Positions 37,978 to 49,077 of a DNA stretch of 64,000 nucleotides are shown here, piece by piece. The notes beneath the pieces were generated by a model. It had not been told where the DNA came from. It saw nothing but the letters and a program-made list of their open reading frames with translations, and did no database searches. Position 1 is the stretch's first letter. Each line of letters begins with the position of its first letter. This DNA is from Vespula vulgaris (lineage: Eukaryota; Arthropoda; Insecta; Hymenoptera; Vespidae), in NCBI RefSeq assembly GCF_905475345.1, contig NC_066587.1:12951058-13015057 (forward strand). Reading direction: 5' to 3'. The position numbers were made by a program, and so were the translations under genes.

Positions 37978-38010
37978 TCGACGACGACGACGACGAAGAC
38001 GACGACGAAG
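37978..38010. repeat. (ACG)n triplet microsatellite
   Basis: About ten GAC/ACG triplets with one GAAG interruption. In one plus frame it reads as a run of Asp with Glu. Confidence 0.9.
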
Positions 38011-38570
38011 CAAGAGAGAACTTCGACATATTATCCACTTGCTCTTCGGCTGTTCTTCCCCCTACCATCTACCCCCATTTCTACCTCCCACTCTCGTTCT
38101 CCGTACTCCGTATTCTCCCACTCCATTCACCCTCCTTTCTCTTGTTCATTGTAATGTCTTTTGTACAACAGGGTCTTTCCCTTCGAGTATACCAAAGCGA
38201 TCGCATCGTATCGTCCTTGGTTCGTCCTGCGTGAACGTGAGTGCAAACGAGCGAGAGAGTGAAATTATGTCGTAGTAAAAAGAGAGAAAGAAAATGAAGC
38301 TTTCACGATGTATATGTATATATGCATGATGTGTATGTGTGCATGTGTACATATATCTGGTTCTTATCGTATGCCAGACTTGTTTATTCTTTCATTCTTT
38401 TAATTAATATCTTCTCAGAACGAGATATACCAATAACGTAACCACCTTAAGCATATAAAACTAGCTTTATTAACGATTATTCGTCTCTCTTTGTTCCTTT
38501 CTTCTTCTTCCTTTCCTTTTTTCTCTTTTAAGAGAAAAAAAATCATGTCTCCCGACGTAGGATCACGAAA
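38011..38570. other. Unique DNA, no gene
   Basis: Pyrimidine-rich to 38,150, then mixed sequence with TATATG words near 38,310-38,355. Nothing functional is recognised. Confidence 0.6.
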
Positions 38571-38900
38571 AGGAGAGGGGAGGAGGAGGAGTGGAGGAGA
38601 AGACGAAAGGAATGAAAATGCGCGACAAACCGATCGTACTACGATCGAGTCACTCGCGTGAGAATATCGGAAATGATATTTTTATGCGACTTAGGGAAGG
38701 CATGGAGTTGTAAGAGTGGGTATGGGGTATGGGTGGAGGATGGGAGATGGGAGGGTGGAGGTGGGAGGTGAGAGATGGGAGAGAAGAGGGTCGAGTCGAG
38801 TCGAGTCGAGTCGAGTCGGGCCGGGCCGGGCTGGGTTGGGTTGGGTTGGGTTGAGTTGGGTTGGGTTGGGTTGGGCTGGGAGAGTTGGTGGGTTGGGTTA
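38571..38900 (+). repeat. G-rich tract: GTCGA and GGGTT period-5 repeat
   Basis: G-rich sequence from 38,571 leads into many GGG runs at 38,715-38,790, then five or six GTCGA pentamers (about 38,790-38,818), then GGGCC and mainly GGGTT pentamers to 38,880, and a final GGGTTAGG. The GGGTT block contains many more than four runs of three Gs with two-base loops, which is the canonical quadruplex-forming pattern. It resembles telomere-like DNA but is not the TTAGG insect repeat. The 61-codon plus frame across it is repeat-derived. Confidence 0.9.
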
Positions 38901-39871
38901 GGAAGAGTGGAGCTTCGGAGCTGACGATAAGTGCTTCGAAAATTCGACGAGCGATCGATCGATGCCGTTGCCTCTTTAAAGGGTGAGTCGCGAGCTTTGT
39001 AGAGGGAGGATGAGTGTTGCTTTTCTAAAAGAGAGAGAGAAAGAGAGAGAAAAAAAGAGAAAAAAAGGCGTCGAGAAGAAACGTTCGAAAGAAGCTGGAA
39101 GAGTCGAAGAACGCGAGCGGATGGAACCGATCGTAAATTATTCCGCGCGTTTAGAGGGTTAAGCGACTCTTACTCTTTCGCCCCTCCCGTTCCATCTTTC
39201 ATCTCTCTCTCTTTTTTTCTTTTTTTTCTCTAGTTGATTCTCTCTTCGTTGTCCTTACTACGAAATGCTTACGGAAGGGTGGAGTGAGTCCGAGGACAAG
39301 CGAAAGGCACGACGAAGGGTGAAAATCTATGGTGCCATTAGCACCACCACCCCTTTCACCTTCTCCTGTTTTCACCATCACCTCCCCTCCACCCGTCTTT
39401 TCCTTTTTCCTCTCGCTCTTTCTTCTCGTTCCTTCTTCGCGTTCCATACCTGCCATAATTTCAAAGCTCGCCTTTTCGCATCCACTTTATTAAAATAGTA
39501 AATCGGTCGGGAACGACTGCAATATCTTCCTTCTCGCCTTATATTTTGCTTCCCCTTTGTTCTCTCTCATCTTACCCTATACCCTTACCCTTCCGGATGG
39601 ACGACGTCGCGACAAGTACGAGAACCTTCCTTCTTCTTCTTCCTCTTCCTCCTCCCCCCTCCTCCTCCTCCTCCTCCTTCTCCTCTTGTTTCTTCTCACC
39701 GTTCCTTTTTATTATTTCTATCCTTTCACTTTCGAAGGCGCAAGGTCGAGGTTACTCCGTCATCGTTTTAAAGGGTTCTCTATTGTTCGATATTGAATTA
39801 TACGCTAGGTATACTCGCAAAAATATAACGACTCCAATAGGATGGAATTTTTCTAAAGAAACAAATACGAG
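38901..39871. other. Unique DNA with purine and CTC tracts
   Basis: A GA-rich patch lies at 39,030-39,065 and a CTC/TTC triplet tract at about 39,628-39,690. Unique DNA between them has no recognisable product. The 116- and 79-codon plus frames over the triplet tract are repeat-derived in their middle. Confidence 0.6.
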
Positions 39872-40320
39872 TGGTACATTAAAAATGTTGGATTAATGTT
39901 TGAGAGTTGAATAAATAAGAAGTTTTATTTAAGAGTATTAATTAATTCAAACGATTTAACAATATAAATTGTTGTATTAATAAATAACTTCGATCTCGTG
40001 TAGAACGAGAAAAACTAATACACGTTAAAAATATTGGATTAACGTTTGCAAATTGGATAAATATGCAATTGTCTTTGAAAATGTTAAATTGATTAAAACT
40101 ATTTAACATTATAAATTATAAATTGTTGTATCAATAAATGGCTTCGATCTCGTATAGAAAGAGAAAAATTAATATATATTCAAAATATTGGATTAATGTT
40201 TGCAAATATTATAAATAAAAACTTTTCCTTAAAAGTATTGAATTGATTGAAACGATTTAACAATACAAATAGTTATACATGAATGACTTCTATCTCGTAT
40301 GGAACGAAATAGAAAGACGT
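39872..40320. repeat. Three tandem copies of a unit of about 150 bp
   Basis: Units begin at about 39,872, 40,017 and 40,169. Each has, in order, an AAAATATTGGATTAA-type word, TTTGCAAAT or TTTGAGAGTT with ATAAAT, a TTAAATTGATT-type word, GATTTAACAATA-type words, a TTGTT-AT-AATAAATG word, and CTTCGATCTCGT followed by AGAACGAGAAAAA. They differ by many substitutions and small indels, so the array is old. It is AT-rich, non-coding, and flanked by unique DNA. Confidence 0.85.
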
Positions 40321-42890
40321 ATGGAAAGGAAAAAAAAAAGATTAAATAAATATTTATTCTTCGCTTAATGTTAGCGTTTTTATAGAATCGTCAACGAGAC
40401 GAGAAAAATTGTTCATTCCGTCGTCTACTTTTCTTATCATTACCCAACCACGCACGTACATACGTATATAAGAGAGAGAGCGCGAAAGTTTTTGTCTGGC
40501 GTTAGGCTCAAATTCGATATGCGAAACAATGGGTAGTAGTATCGTCGTCGTCTTGCCTTTTACGCGGCATGCATTTACCATGAACGTCTACGTTTTTCTC
40601 TTTCTCGCGATAACTTCCTTCTCTCTCTCTCTCTCTTTCTCTCCCTCCCCCTCCCTCACCTCTCTCTATTCTTCTTTAGCTTTTTTATTTCGTTCCTATC
40701 TACCATGGTCGACCGATTCAATTTAGTAATGTTATTCTGCGAAATTTCTTCTTAGCAAAAAAAACATATGTGTACTTGAGTACGTAAGGGTGAATGTGTA
40801 TGTATGAGAGAGAGAGAAATTTTCGTATTGCACCAGCCTCGTTGGAATTTGTCCGTTATTGCAAGATCCAGAAAAGTATATCGTACGCGAAATTACCAGG
40901 GCAAATAGTGTGTCGTAGTTTCAAGCCGAGAACGAGTTTCTCCTACGATCGTGTAACGGCCTTATACCACCCTTTTAAAAATTTACGCCAGTTCGCTACC
41001 TAGCCTATTCCCGACCTTCGATAGCCTCGTAAACGTCCTTGCTTTCGAAATTGTTTTGCATGTTGTACGAGATGAAGTTCGGTGTTTCGCAGATTCTTCT
41101 CCTTCCTCTTCCTTCTTCTTCCTTCTTCCTTTTTCTTCCTTATCTTCCGTTCGTAAGCGTGCCTCTTTAAAATGAAGATTGGAATCTTTTCGACCGGACG
41201 AAGATTGGAATTCTCTTCTCTCATCGTGCGATGTAATCTCGAAATTTTCAATGTAGTCTATTTTCCAAGTATACCGGATAACTTGTTATTTCATCGTATG
41301 CTCTGTATTAACTATTTGGTTTCTTCCTTTTGTTTTTTTTTTCTTTTCCCCTCTTTAGAATTTAATATAATGTTTTAATATAATGTAATATTTTGCAATT
41401 GATCGTTACGTAAAACAGTGAGATTCGTTTTTTTTTTTTTATTTCACAATTTATATTACGTATTTTATCATGTTCTCTTAGATAAATTCAAACTTACTGA
41501 ACATTTTTTGCCCCCAATTTTGAAAGTAATTTCGTTTAATAGGAAGATAAGAAATCGAGATCATATATGTGTGCGTGCTGTGTGTGTGTATGCTGCTACG
41601 ATAAAATGCACGTTCCCTCGTCTCGATCCGATAGAAGATAAATCTTGTTAGCCTTTACCACGCGTGGTCGATGTCATTCCGAAAGGGAGATCCACTGTTT
41701 TATTCGTGCCGTCGTCTCACGTTCACGACGGTGCGAGCCACCTTTCTTCGCCGCGTGCGTACAAATGCGTGCCGCCGCATCGTTGCGCATCTTGCATACA
41801 TTATTTCAACGCGACGAATTTGCAAGACAATTTCTCTTATTGTCTCGTGTGTTTTACAAATTCCTTCCCTTTTTTCGACACGATATCTTGGATAGTTATC
41901 TCGAAATAATATTATTAATTATTTTCAATTTTATGTTAAACGAAATTATGTAGTGAACTCGTAGTGACTCGTAGTAAACTCGTAGACATTGAAAGTGATA
42001 ATGGACTTTTTGTTAATTATCCTATTAAATGAAGTTTCGCTTAAAATGTAACGTAACTATTCGTATATGGAATAAAGGGGAACGCAATAGTGAGACAAGC
42101 GCACTAATTCGAAATATTTGAAAATTTGAAAAGTATTAACGGGACTTTAATAATAGTACTTTTCATTTGTAATTTTTAATTTACTAAAAGTTTTCTGCAA
42201 ATACGATAAGTCTCTGGAAATGATTTGTTCGCTCGTGACGAAAGCTTCTGTTTCACGATTGGATAAAAATTTTGTGGGTCTCGATATTTTCACGTATTTT
42301 TAATATAAATTTCATTTCTCGTATCAAATAACTATTGAACACTGTTGCGACTATGGAGAACCTATAATTTCGGTTATTTTTCGGTATGCTCGTCTTTATT
42401 TAAACAGAAAAATATAGCACGTCATAAAAATTCTTTTATTAGTTTTATTCATATTCCATACTTGTGATCCCGTTTTAAAAATAAAAAAATGTAATTTTGA
42501 TATTTTCGTAATAATTTTGACATGATTGTATTTTGTAGAAAATTCAATTTTGAATATTCGAATATTTTATATTCTTTTACAAAGCACTGTGTATTTCATT
42601 GGTTTTTTGATAATCAAAAAAAAGTATATTTTTTCTGTAAATCGACATTCTAAAAAAAGTGTTCCACATTTTTGTAGCTTTTTTTTTTCTCTGTATATAA
42701 TATATAAAATCTATATTTATAGATGTGTTGTAATAATAAATTCATATAACAATATTATAATACATTAACGAATGAATGTACCTGATTGGTTAGGAATAAG
42801 TTTAAAAATTAAAAACGGATTAAAAGTCATTGAATTTTTTATGAAAGACACGATTTACAGAGAAAAGTAGGTATTATTTTCTTTCGTTTG
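40321..42890. other. AT-rich unique DNA
   Basis: A short TC tract lies at 40,620-40,645. The stretch 41,640-41,800 is GC-richer. Three overlapping plus-strand frames of 74-102 codons there have normal complexity but overlap one another and match nothing I recognise. The rest, especially 41,950-42,890, is AT-rich with no visible features. Confidence 0.55.
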
Positions 42891-43130
42891 CTCTCAACGA
42901 AATAATTCGGATGTTAGATCTCTCGTCGAGAAGGGCAAATAGAAACTAATTGCGTTATTTCTGGCGCCCTTTTTCAAGCAATTAGTTTTAGCGCAGGGAC
43001 TTTTACACGGGAGGCGCGAAGATGAGCAAAACTGCGACACACACAGTGCAAACTCGTTTTAATGAAAGCCGCCGCCGTTTGCCCCGTTGGCTTTCATTTA
43101 TAACTACTACTCCAAGAGTTTGTATGATTC
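42891..43130. promoter_or_regulatory. Candidate conserved non-coding element with two inverted repeats
   Basis: A GC-richer patch in AT-rich DNA. AAACTAATTGC (42,943-42,953) and GCAATTAGTTT (42,978-42,988) form a perfect 11-bp inverted repeat around a 24-base spacer, and both arms hold TAATTG/CAATTA, a core bound by many homeodomain proteins. AATGAAAGCC (43,061-43,070) and GGCTTTCATT (43,089-43,098) form a second perfect 10-bp inverted repeat around 18 bases. There is no open frame of interest. The regulatory reading is an inference. Confidence 0.3.
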
Positions 43131-43670
43131 ACTCGAGGCGAGCACCTTGTTATCGGATCTTCTGTTCGTGTGCGTGCGCGTGTACGCGTACGTGATGTGT
43201 ATGTGTGTTGCGTGAAGGTACTTCACAAGTATACGTATCTACGTCCCTACGAGTTTACGTTCCTCAAACTTGTGGTTCTTTTCGAAAGGAACGATTCGAA
43301 AAGGCGAGACACACATCGTGCTTATTTCAATTCCGAGAGCTTTCCAAGTAACGAGCCCGTCTTATTTTATTCCCCCGACTCGTTCCTGACGCTTATCCAG
43401 AAAGAAACCCTAGCTTTATCGAGTTATTTAAGAAGAAAGAAAAAAATAACCAAGAAAAACATCTTTTATAAAAATAATATCTGTGTCATGTCCGCTCTTA
43501 ACGTTCCGCCAACGATCGAAAGCATTTTCATATCCGTTTTACGTGCATCGATAAGGGGAGTTAAAAAATGCATGAATTCTCTCTTACTGGTTGAAGAGAT
43601 AAAGGTAGAGGGGTGAAAAAGCCTGGTAGTGCCAGGTGGTGTATGGGTGTTCTTTAGATAACTATAAAGA
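43131..43670. other. Unique DNA with a 148-codon open frame
   Basis: A plus-strand frame at 43,170-43,616 has ordinary amino-acid mix and is not repeat-driven. It begins with Arg-Val words from an alternating GTGCGCG stretch and resembles no family I know. Upstream there is no convincing promoter. It may be chance. It is not called as a gene. Confidence 0.3.
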
Positions 43671-43679
43671 GAAAGAGAG

Positions 43680-43680
<1 letters not shown>

Positions 43681-43710
<30 letters not shown>

Positions 43711-43776
43711 AAAGAAGAAAGAGTGACGAAAGGACCGAGCGAATTTATCGAAGAGAAAGACAGAAAGAGAAAAAGA

Positions 43777-43815
<39 letters not shown>
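43681..43815. repeat. (GAAA)n and (GA)n tracts
   Basis: A GAAA tetranucleotide run at 43,681-43,712 and pure GA at 43,782-43,815. Confidence 0.95.
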
Positions 43816-43818
<3 letters not shown>

Positions 43819-44019
43819 TAAGGGTTGAAGAGAAGGACGAAGGCAGGCCGCCAGTGGAGACAGAGACGAGGAATGGTAGGCCGACCGATTTCAGGACGAG
43901 TCTAGCCAGACGCATATAAATTGGCTGCGCAGCATGAATCCCTTTACATTTTAATCGTGGTCGTGGATGACGACGGGAGCCAAAGCACCTCGCCGCATTG
44001 CTTCCCTTTCTCTCTTCCT

Positions 44020-44305
44020 CCCTCCCTCCATCTCTCTCTCTCTCTTCCTCACTTTCTCTCTCTCTTTCTCTCTCTCTCACTCTCACTCACTCACTCACTC
44101 ACTCTTACTCTTACTCTTACTCTTACTCTCACTCTATCTCTATCTCTGTCTACTTCGCAAAGGGTAGCACGCTGGTATTATACATAGGTAGGCGCGTGCA
44201 TGCGAGAGCAGCAACGTGAATCGCGTCAGCAGGAAAACACCTCCACCTCTCATCTCGCTGCTCTCGCCTTTTTCTTTTTTTTTCTTTCTTTCTTTCTTTC
44301 TTCCT

Positions 44306-44363
<58 letters not shown>
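44020..44363. repeat. TC, CACT, CTTACT and TTTC repeat cluster
   Basis: An imperfect TC tract passes into CACT tetramers (about 44,078-44,103) and CTTACT hexamers (about 44,103-44,128), then CTATCT words. A further TTTC run at 44,276-44,310 and pure TC at 44,312-44,363 follow unique DNA. All long plus frames are Ser-Leu strings. Confidence 0.9.
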
Positions 44364-44367
<4 letters not shown>

Positions 44368-44415
44368 CTACTTTTAGACACGTACAGAAGGAAAACTGTG
44401 TGCGCCCGCGTGACA

Positions 44416-44485
44416 GAGAAAGAGAGCGAGAGTGAAAGAGAGAAACGAGAGAGAAAGAGAGAGATAGCTCGATCGCGAGAGAGGG
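44416..44485. repeat. Imperfect (GA)n tract
   Basis: GA words with GC-rich interruptions, complementary to the TC run just upstream. Together they make an opposed TC/GA pair about 55 bases apart. Confidence 0.85.
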
Positions 44486-44827
44486 AAGAAATATGAACGC
44501 GACGTCGCTCGGTGGTAGCAGCTCGGTGGGCGGCGTGCGATGCTCAAAGGCCCTTTCACCTCCGACCTTCAGCCGCGGAAGAATCGCCGGGTGCATTCTG
44601 CGTTTTCACCTCGGCCCGTCCTCCTTCCACTCGAGAGAAAAGTCTGCAAGCTTTACGATCAACGCGCGTTCAAACGTATTTTTCCTAAAAATTTTTAGAT
44701 TAGAAAACGATCGAAGAATTTTCTCGCGTGTAACATCGTTCTCGAATTATGAACGTTTCGAACGTGAACAACAGTGTGGTTAACGAATTGAAAAATTCTT
44801 ATGGGAATTCATTTTATATCGTACTCC

Positions 44828-45172
44828 TTAACAATATTTCGCTTGCTCGAACATTATAGCGTATTTAATTTCATTTAATTTAATTTCTTTCCATGGGAGT
44901 ATAGCGTATTTAATTTCATTTAATTTAATTTCTTTCCATGGGAGTATGTTAAATTCAATTTCTAGTTCATTATACTTCAATGGCCAATGTATACTACCTG
45001 TAACAACTGCAGGGAACGCATAGAAAGTAGCTTTGATGCTATCAAATAGAGCAGAGAGGGGGAGGAGAGTGTTCGAACTAAAGGCAATCATTAATACTTC
45101 GTATCGACGTGTGTTTTGTATGAATATTAATGGAGGCCATATCGGAACACCTATTACGAGGTAATATTTCAA
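44828..45172 (-). other. Unrecognised 114-codon open frame with 15-residue repeat
   Basis: This minus-strand frame starts at 45,172. It has ordinary, partly hydrophobic composition for about 75 residues and then carries two tandem copies of a 15-residue unit (ILPWKEIKLNEIKYA) created by the perfect 45-bp DNA duplication at 44,855-44,944. It matches no family I recognise. The upstream sequence contains TATCTCTTAAACGAG, a word type I associate with interspersed repeats, so the frame may lie inside a repeat rather than a gene. Confidence that it encodes a protein is low. Confidence 0.15.
44855..44944. repeat. Perfect 45-bp tandem duplication
   Basis: Two exact copies, 44,855-44,899 and 44,900-44,944. 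The unit begins TATAGCG and ends CCATGGGAG. The lack of differences suggests a recent event. Its length is a multiple of three, so it keeps the minus-strand frame open. Confidence 0.95.
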
Positions 45173-45826
45173 CTTGAAGTGGCTATATCTCTTAAACGAG
45201 AAAAGGGGGTAGGACGAACGAGCTCATGTTTATGGTAATTATTTCACCTACGTTTCGTTCTTTCCATTCTCTATTCCGTTCGACTTACCATTGACAAAGA
45301 CAAAAAAAAAAGGCGATGGTATTTGCCTAATCTGTGATGAAATTCTAATGCCATCGAAGAATTTAATACGACAGATCATTTTTGATCTGGAAAAAAAAAG
45401 AAAGAGAAATAGAAAAAAAGCCATCTCGATATTTTAACTGAGGATACAAAACGGTGAATTTTCATTTTCGTTAATATCTTAATGAACGCCATTCGTTTTC
45501 AATGTCCATTCAGATCCTTTCAACGGAAAAATCTATTTTTAGGATTCGTATTTTCCAGGCGTGGTGGTGGAAGAATGAAAGTATGTAAATAAAGCAACAA
45601 AGAAAACAAAGGGAAACTTGGTGTGGTTACCGAATGTGACCGAAAAGTTTACCGAGACAGCTAAATCCCATGTCCATTATATAAACTTGGCGACAGGAAC
45701 GAACTTGCGTTACTTAACGAGCTCCAAACCGGTTTACATTGGCTGCACTTTTAGCTTTTTCGGCTTCACACAGAAAGCTGCTTCATCATACTCTTCCTCT
45801 CTTCTCTTCCCTCATTCACTCGCTCT

Positions 45827-45832
<6 letters not shown>
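45173..45832. other. Unique DNA, possibly repeat-derived
   Basis: Begins GTGGCTATATCTC then TTAAACGAG, and is AT-rich with two A-rich runs (45,302-45,312 and 45,393-45,420). Nothing else is recognised. Confidence 0.45.

Positions 45833-45868
<36 letters not shown>
45833..45868. repeat. (TC)n microsatellite
   Basis: About 36 bases of pure TC. Confidence 0.95.
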
Positions 45869-45870
<2 letters not shown>

Positions 45871-46228
45871 CGCGTTGGCTCTTTCGCTCGCGTCATCTCT
45901 TTTCACGAGCTTTTTCAGCCGGCTCGTTCACGAGCGACGTTTTTTGCCTGCCGATCAAAATGTTTGTCATCCCCGCCCCCTCGCTCTTTCTCTCGCCCCC
46001 TATAATAAACACTGTCTCATCGTTCCCCATCCCTCCATAGACTCGATCCTCTTTGCCGTATCAAGCTTCGGCCGAGCAATTCGTGAACGGTGATTTCTGC
46101 CGATTGGCCTCTCGACGAGTCGATTCAAAATCGTATGAAATAAATGCCTTTGATCAACGGTACACTCGTTATCCTCTCGGTAGACGTCATTTGAATAGCA
46201 GATACATGTTGGTACGTAGAGCACACGC

Positions 46229-46281
46229 TCTCCTCTCCTCTTCTCTCCTCTCCTCTGCACTGCACTGCACTGCACTGCACT
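46229..46281. repeat. CTCCT-(CTGCA)n period-5 repeat
   Basis: Pyrimidine CTCCT/CTTCT words pass directly into five CTGCA pentamers (46,255-46,281). This is one of several period-5 repeats. Confidence 0.9.
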
Positions 46282-47296
46282 ACGGTACGCACTGCATTGC
46301 TGCATGCCCTTCTTTCCTAACCGTTCGTTCAAAATTGTCGACCTACCCTCCGATCGTTTTTATTATCACACTCTCGATTACGAATCGAAAATTAGCTTCG
46401 GCATTTTCAATAACGTCCATTTCCCATTTTCTAAGTAATTCGAACAGAAGAGTGATGGCTCGGAAATACACACGCACACGTGCTCATACTCATACTCACA
46501 CATATATTATACATACATATCTTTCAATGATGTTTGCTGTCTGGATTCTTTTCGCAAAATGTAGATTGGTGGGATATGAGTAACAAAAAATGCATTACAT
46601 TTGCGATCACATCCAGTCAATTAGGAAATTAAACGAACGCGATGAAAGTAGTTCGTTTGATATAAGTTGCACGACGCTTCTCATCTTCTTTTTACTTCTT
46701 TTTCTTTTCTTTTTTTTTCCCTTTTAATTTCCTCTTCTAACGATTAGAAAGTAACAGCTGGCAAACACGGTGTTATATCTTATTTTAAATAAAATACGTG
46801 TGCAGTCTTCATTATTCAATAGATTGGGGATCTTTCCTCGTAGATAGATACAAATATTACACACTTTTATTCGCGTCGTATTTCAAATTGTTATCGTACA
46901 AAGAGTAGTACAACCGCGAGTCTCCATTGAAAGTTCGACTTAAGAAATACGAACGATCTGTTTACGTATAAACGTCTACTATCTCGGGTGCAACACACCG
47001 AAAGATAATCACCGAATACGAGCTCTTGAAAATAGCGAAGCTCCGGTGTCTCCGTTAACTCCACCCCTCTTTGTTGCACCTTGTTCCACCCCCCGTAACT
47101 TCCGACTCGCTACCATTCATCCATCCCCTCTTCCTCTTCTTCCTCCCCACCTCTCCTGCTTCATCATCCATATATACTCGTTTGTTTATCGGCAAAGGTA
47201 TATCTCGGTGTGTTTCGTTTATACGCTCTCTCGTTCTTTATTCAAACCGTAAGAGATACACGCGACCATGCAGCGAAACAGAGAGAGAAAGAGATA
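46282..47296. other. Unique DNA, no gene
   Basis: A 176-codon plus frame (46,053-46,583) spans unique sequence and a CACA run near 46,468-46,505. It has ordinary composition but no recognised family, and it overlaps a 110-codon minus frame. Both are judged chance frames. The rest shows nothing. Confidence 0.45.
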
Positions 47297-47297
47297 G

Positions 47298-47364
<67 letters not shown>

Positions 47365-47372
47365 AAGAGAGA
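47297..47372. repeat. (GATA)n-(GA)n microsatellite
   Basis: About five GATA tetramers followed by GA repeats with two AAA interruptions. Confidence 0.95.
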
Positions 47373-47455
47373 ACGGGTACGTAACAAAAACGATGTGCGT
47401 CGCAGGAGGTAGAGAGAGTAGGAAGGGGAAGGACAGGTATGGGAAGAGAAGAGAA

Positions 47456-47476
47456 GGGAAGGGAGTGGGTTGGGGG
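47456..47476 (+). other. Quadruplex-type G-run motif
   Basis: Four runs of three or more Gs with loops of two, three and two bases, inside a purine-rich stretch (47,400-47,490). Confidence 0.7.
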
Positions 47477-49027
47477 TGGTGGCAATGGGTGAGCTCGAAA
47501 TAACGAGGCAACGTTAATAAAGAGACACGCCGTTAACAAATGGGATTTCTTGCGGCCCTCGAGAGCGTCGTAGGCGTCGTCTGAGTTGCGGAAAACGCAG
47601 ACATTATTCGTTCGTAAAAAATTGCCAGTAACGGTTCGCACTCTTTCACTGTTTCCCTTTCATCGTCTGTCTTTCTCTGTCTTTATCTCTACCCAACCCT
47701 TAACGCGCATCAGGAGGACGCATATCCGGTATCGCGACGCGTGCACGAGGAGCTCGCACGAGACTTTCTCTCTCTCTCTCTCTCTCTCGGTTTCCCTTCA
47801 TTTTTGTCCCCATACCTAATCTCTTCACCCTCTTTTAACAATCCTTCGATGAATCGAAAATCGGATGCTTTAGCGCGCTCCAACTACGCCGAAAAAAGCC
47901 ATTCGAATGATAGGAGGTATTTAATCACGGCTCGTTTCTTCCTCTTCGAATTCGTCTCTCTCTCTCTCTCTCTCTCTCTTTTATTTTTGATTCCAACGTT
48001 TCGTTCCAAACGGACACGATCTCCCTTTGTCCAGTAAAGCCATCGACTGGGAAAGCGAATTCGAGCGGTGACCAGGACTGGGACCACCGACTACAAACCC
48101 ACGAAATTGCTTTTTCGTTTGATCCTCTCTCTCTCTCTTTCTCTCTCTCTGTACGTAACGCGAGCCTCATTTTCTCTTTTTTTCCCCTTCTTCTTCCCGA
48201 TGATGTATCTCAATCGAGTATAGCTTACTTTCGATTTGTCAAGATGAACATCGTCGATATTTCTTTCTATTACTACCATTCAACTCTCTGTATCCTCCGT
48301 TTCTACTTTTTTCTTAACTTTATTTTTTATCATTACGTCGTGTTGTTCCTTTGACTTTGCGTAGCTTTGGCGGGTATTAAAACGTTCTACTACCCACTTA
48401 ACTTCTCTCTCTCTCTCTCTTTCTTTTTCCTGCGCACGCTTCTCCATTTAAGCAGAAACGATACAACGGCCACGAGAAACCCTCGTAGTCGTGTCGAGTT
48501 TCTCGTTCGCTGTTCTCCTTTCTCATTTTTTCTTTCTCTTTCTCTTTATCTTTCTCTAGGCAGTGTATACACTGACGTAACTCAGACGTCGAGAGGGGTG
48601 GCTTACTTCTTTTTCTCTCTCCCTCTTTCTCTCACTTTTTCCCTCCCCCCCTCTCTCTCTCTCTTTCTCACTTTTCCCTCTCTCTCTCTCTCTCTCACTC
48701 TCTCTAGAGTTCTCTGTGTCGGTGCTCGGAGCAGTGCGATGGAAGCTTGCCACTCGACACTCCAGCGTAAAAGCTTTCGCAGACAGTGTCAGGGAGGTCA
48801 ACCGAATCTCGCGGACGCAACACTTAAGTGCTCCTGTGCAACCAACCCCCGCCCACCCCCATCCCCCCTCTAGCTCTGCACACTCTCTTACTCTCTCTAT
48901 CAACCTCACTCGTTCTCTATCTATCTATCTCTCTTTCTCTTTCTGTCTCAGCATACGTTTAAAGCATCGTCTACGTTGCATCGCGCGTACTTTACGTATG
49001 ACCGATGATAAAGTCAACTTGAGAGCG
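47477..49027. other. Unique DNA with TC tracts
   Basis: TC runs at 47,764-47,789, 47,956-47,980, 48,405-48,425 and 48,605-48,710. Between about 48,710 and 48,870 the sequence is GC-richer and non-repetitive. It includes the perfect decamer palindrome CACTTAAGTG at 48,821-48,830, whose half matches the AAGTG core of NK2-class homeodomain sites. No gene is recognised. Confidence 0.55.

Positions 49028-49074
<47 letters not shown>
49028..49074. repeat. (GA)n microsatellite
   Basis: About 46 bases of pure GA. Confidence 0.95.

Positions 49075-49077
<3 letters not shown>

Noticed and set aside
38820..38900. True telomere
   Set aside because: The block is only about 60 bases of GGGTT-type pentamers, is interstitial with unique DNA on both sides, and is not the TTAGG unit.
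46053..46583. 176-codon plus-strand gene
   Set aside because: It includes the CTGCA pentamer repeat and a CACA tract, overlaps a minus-strand frame, and the rest resembles no family I know.
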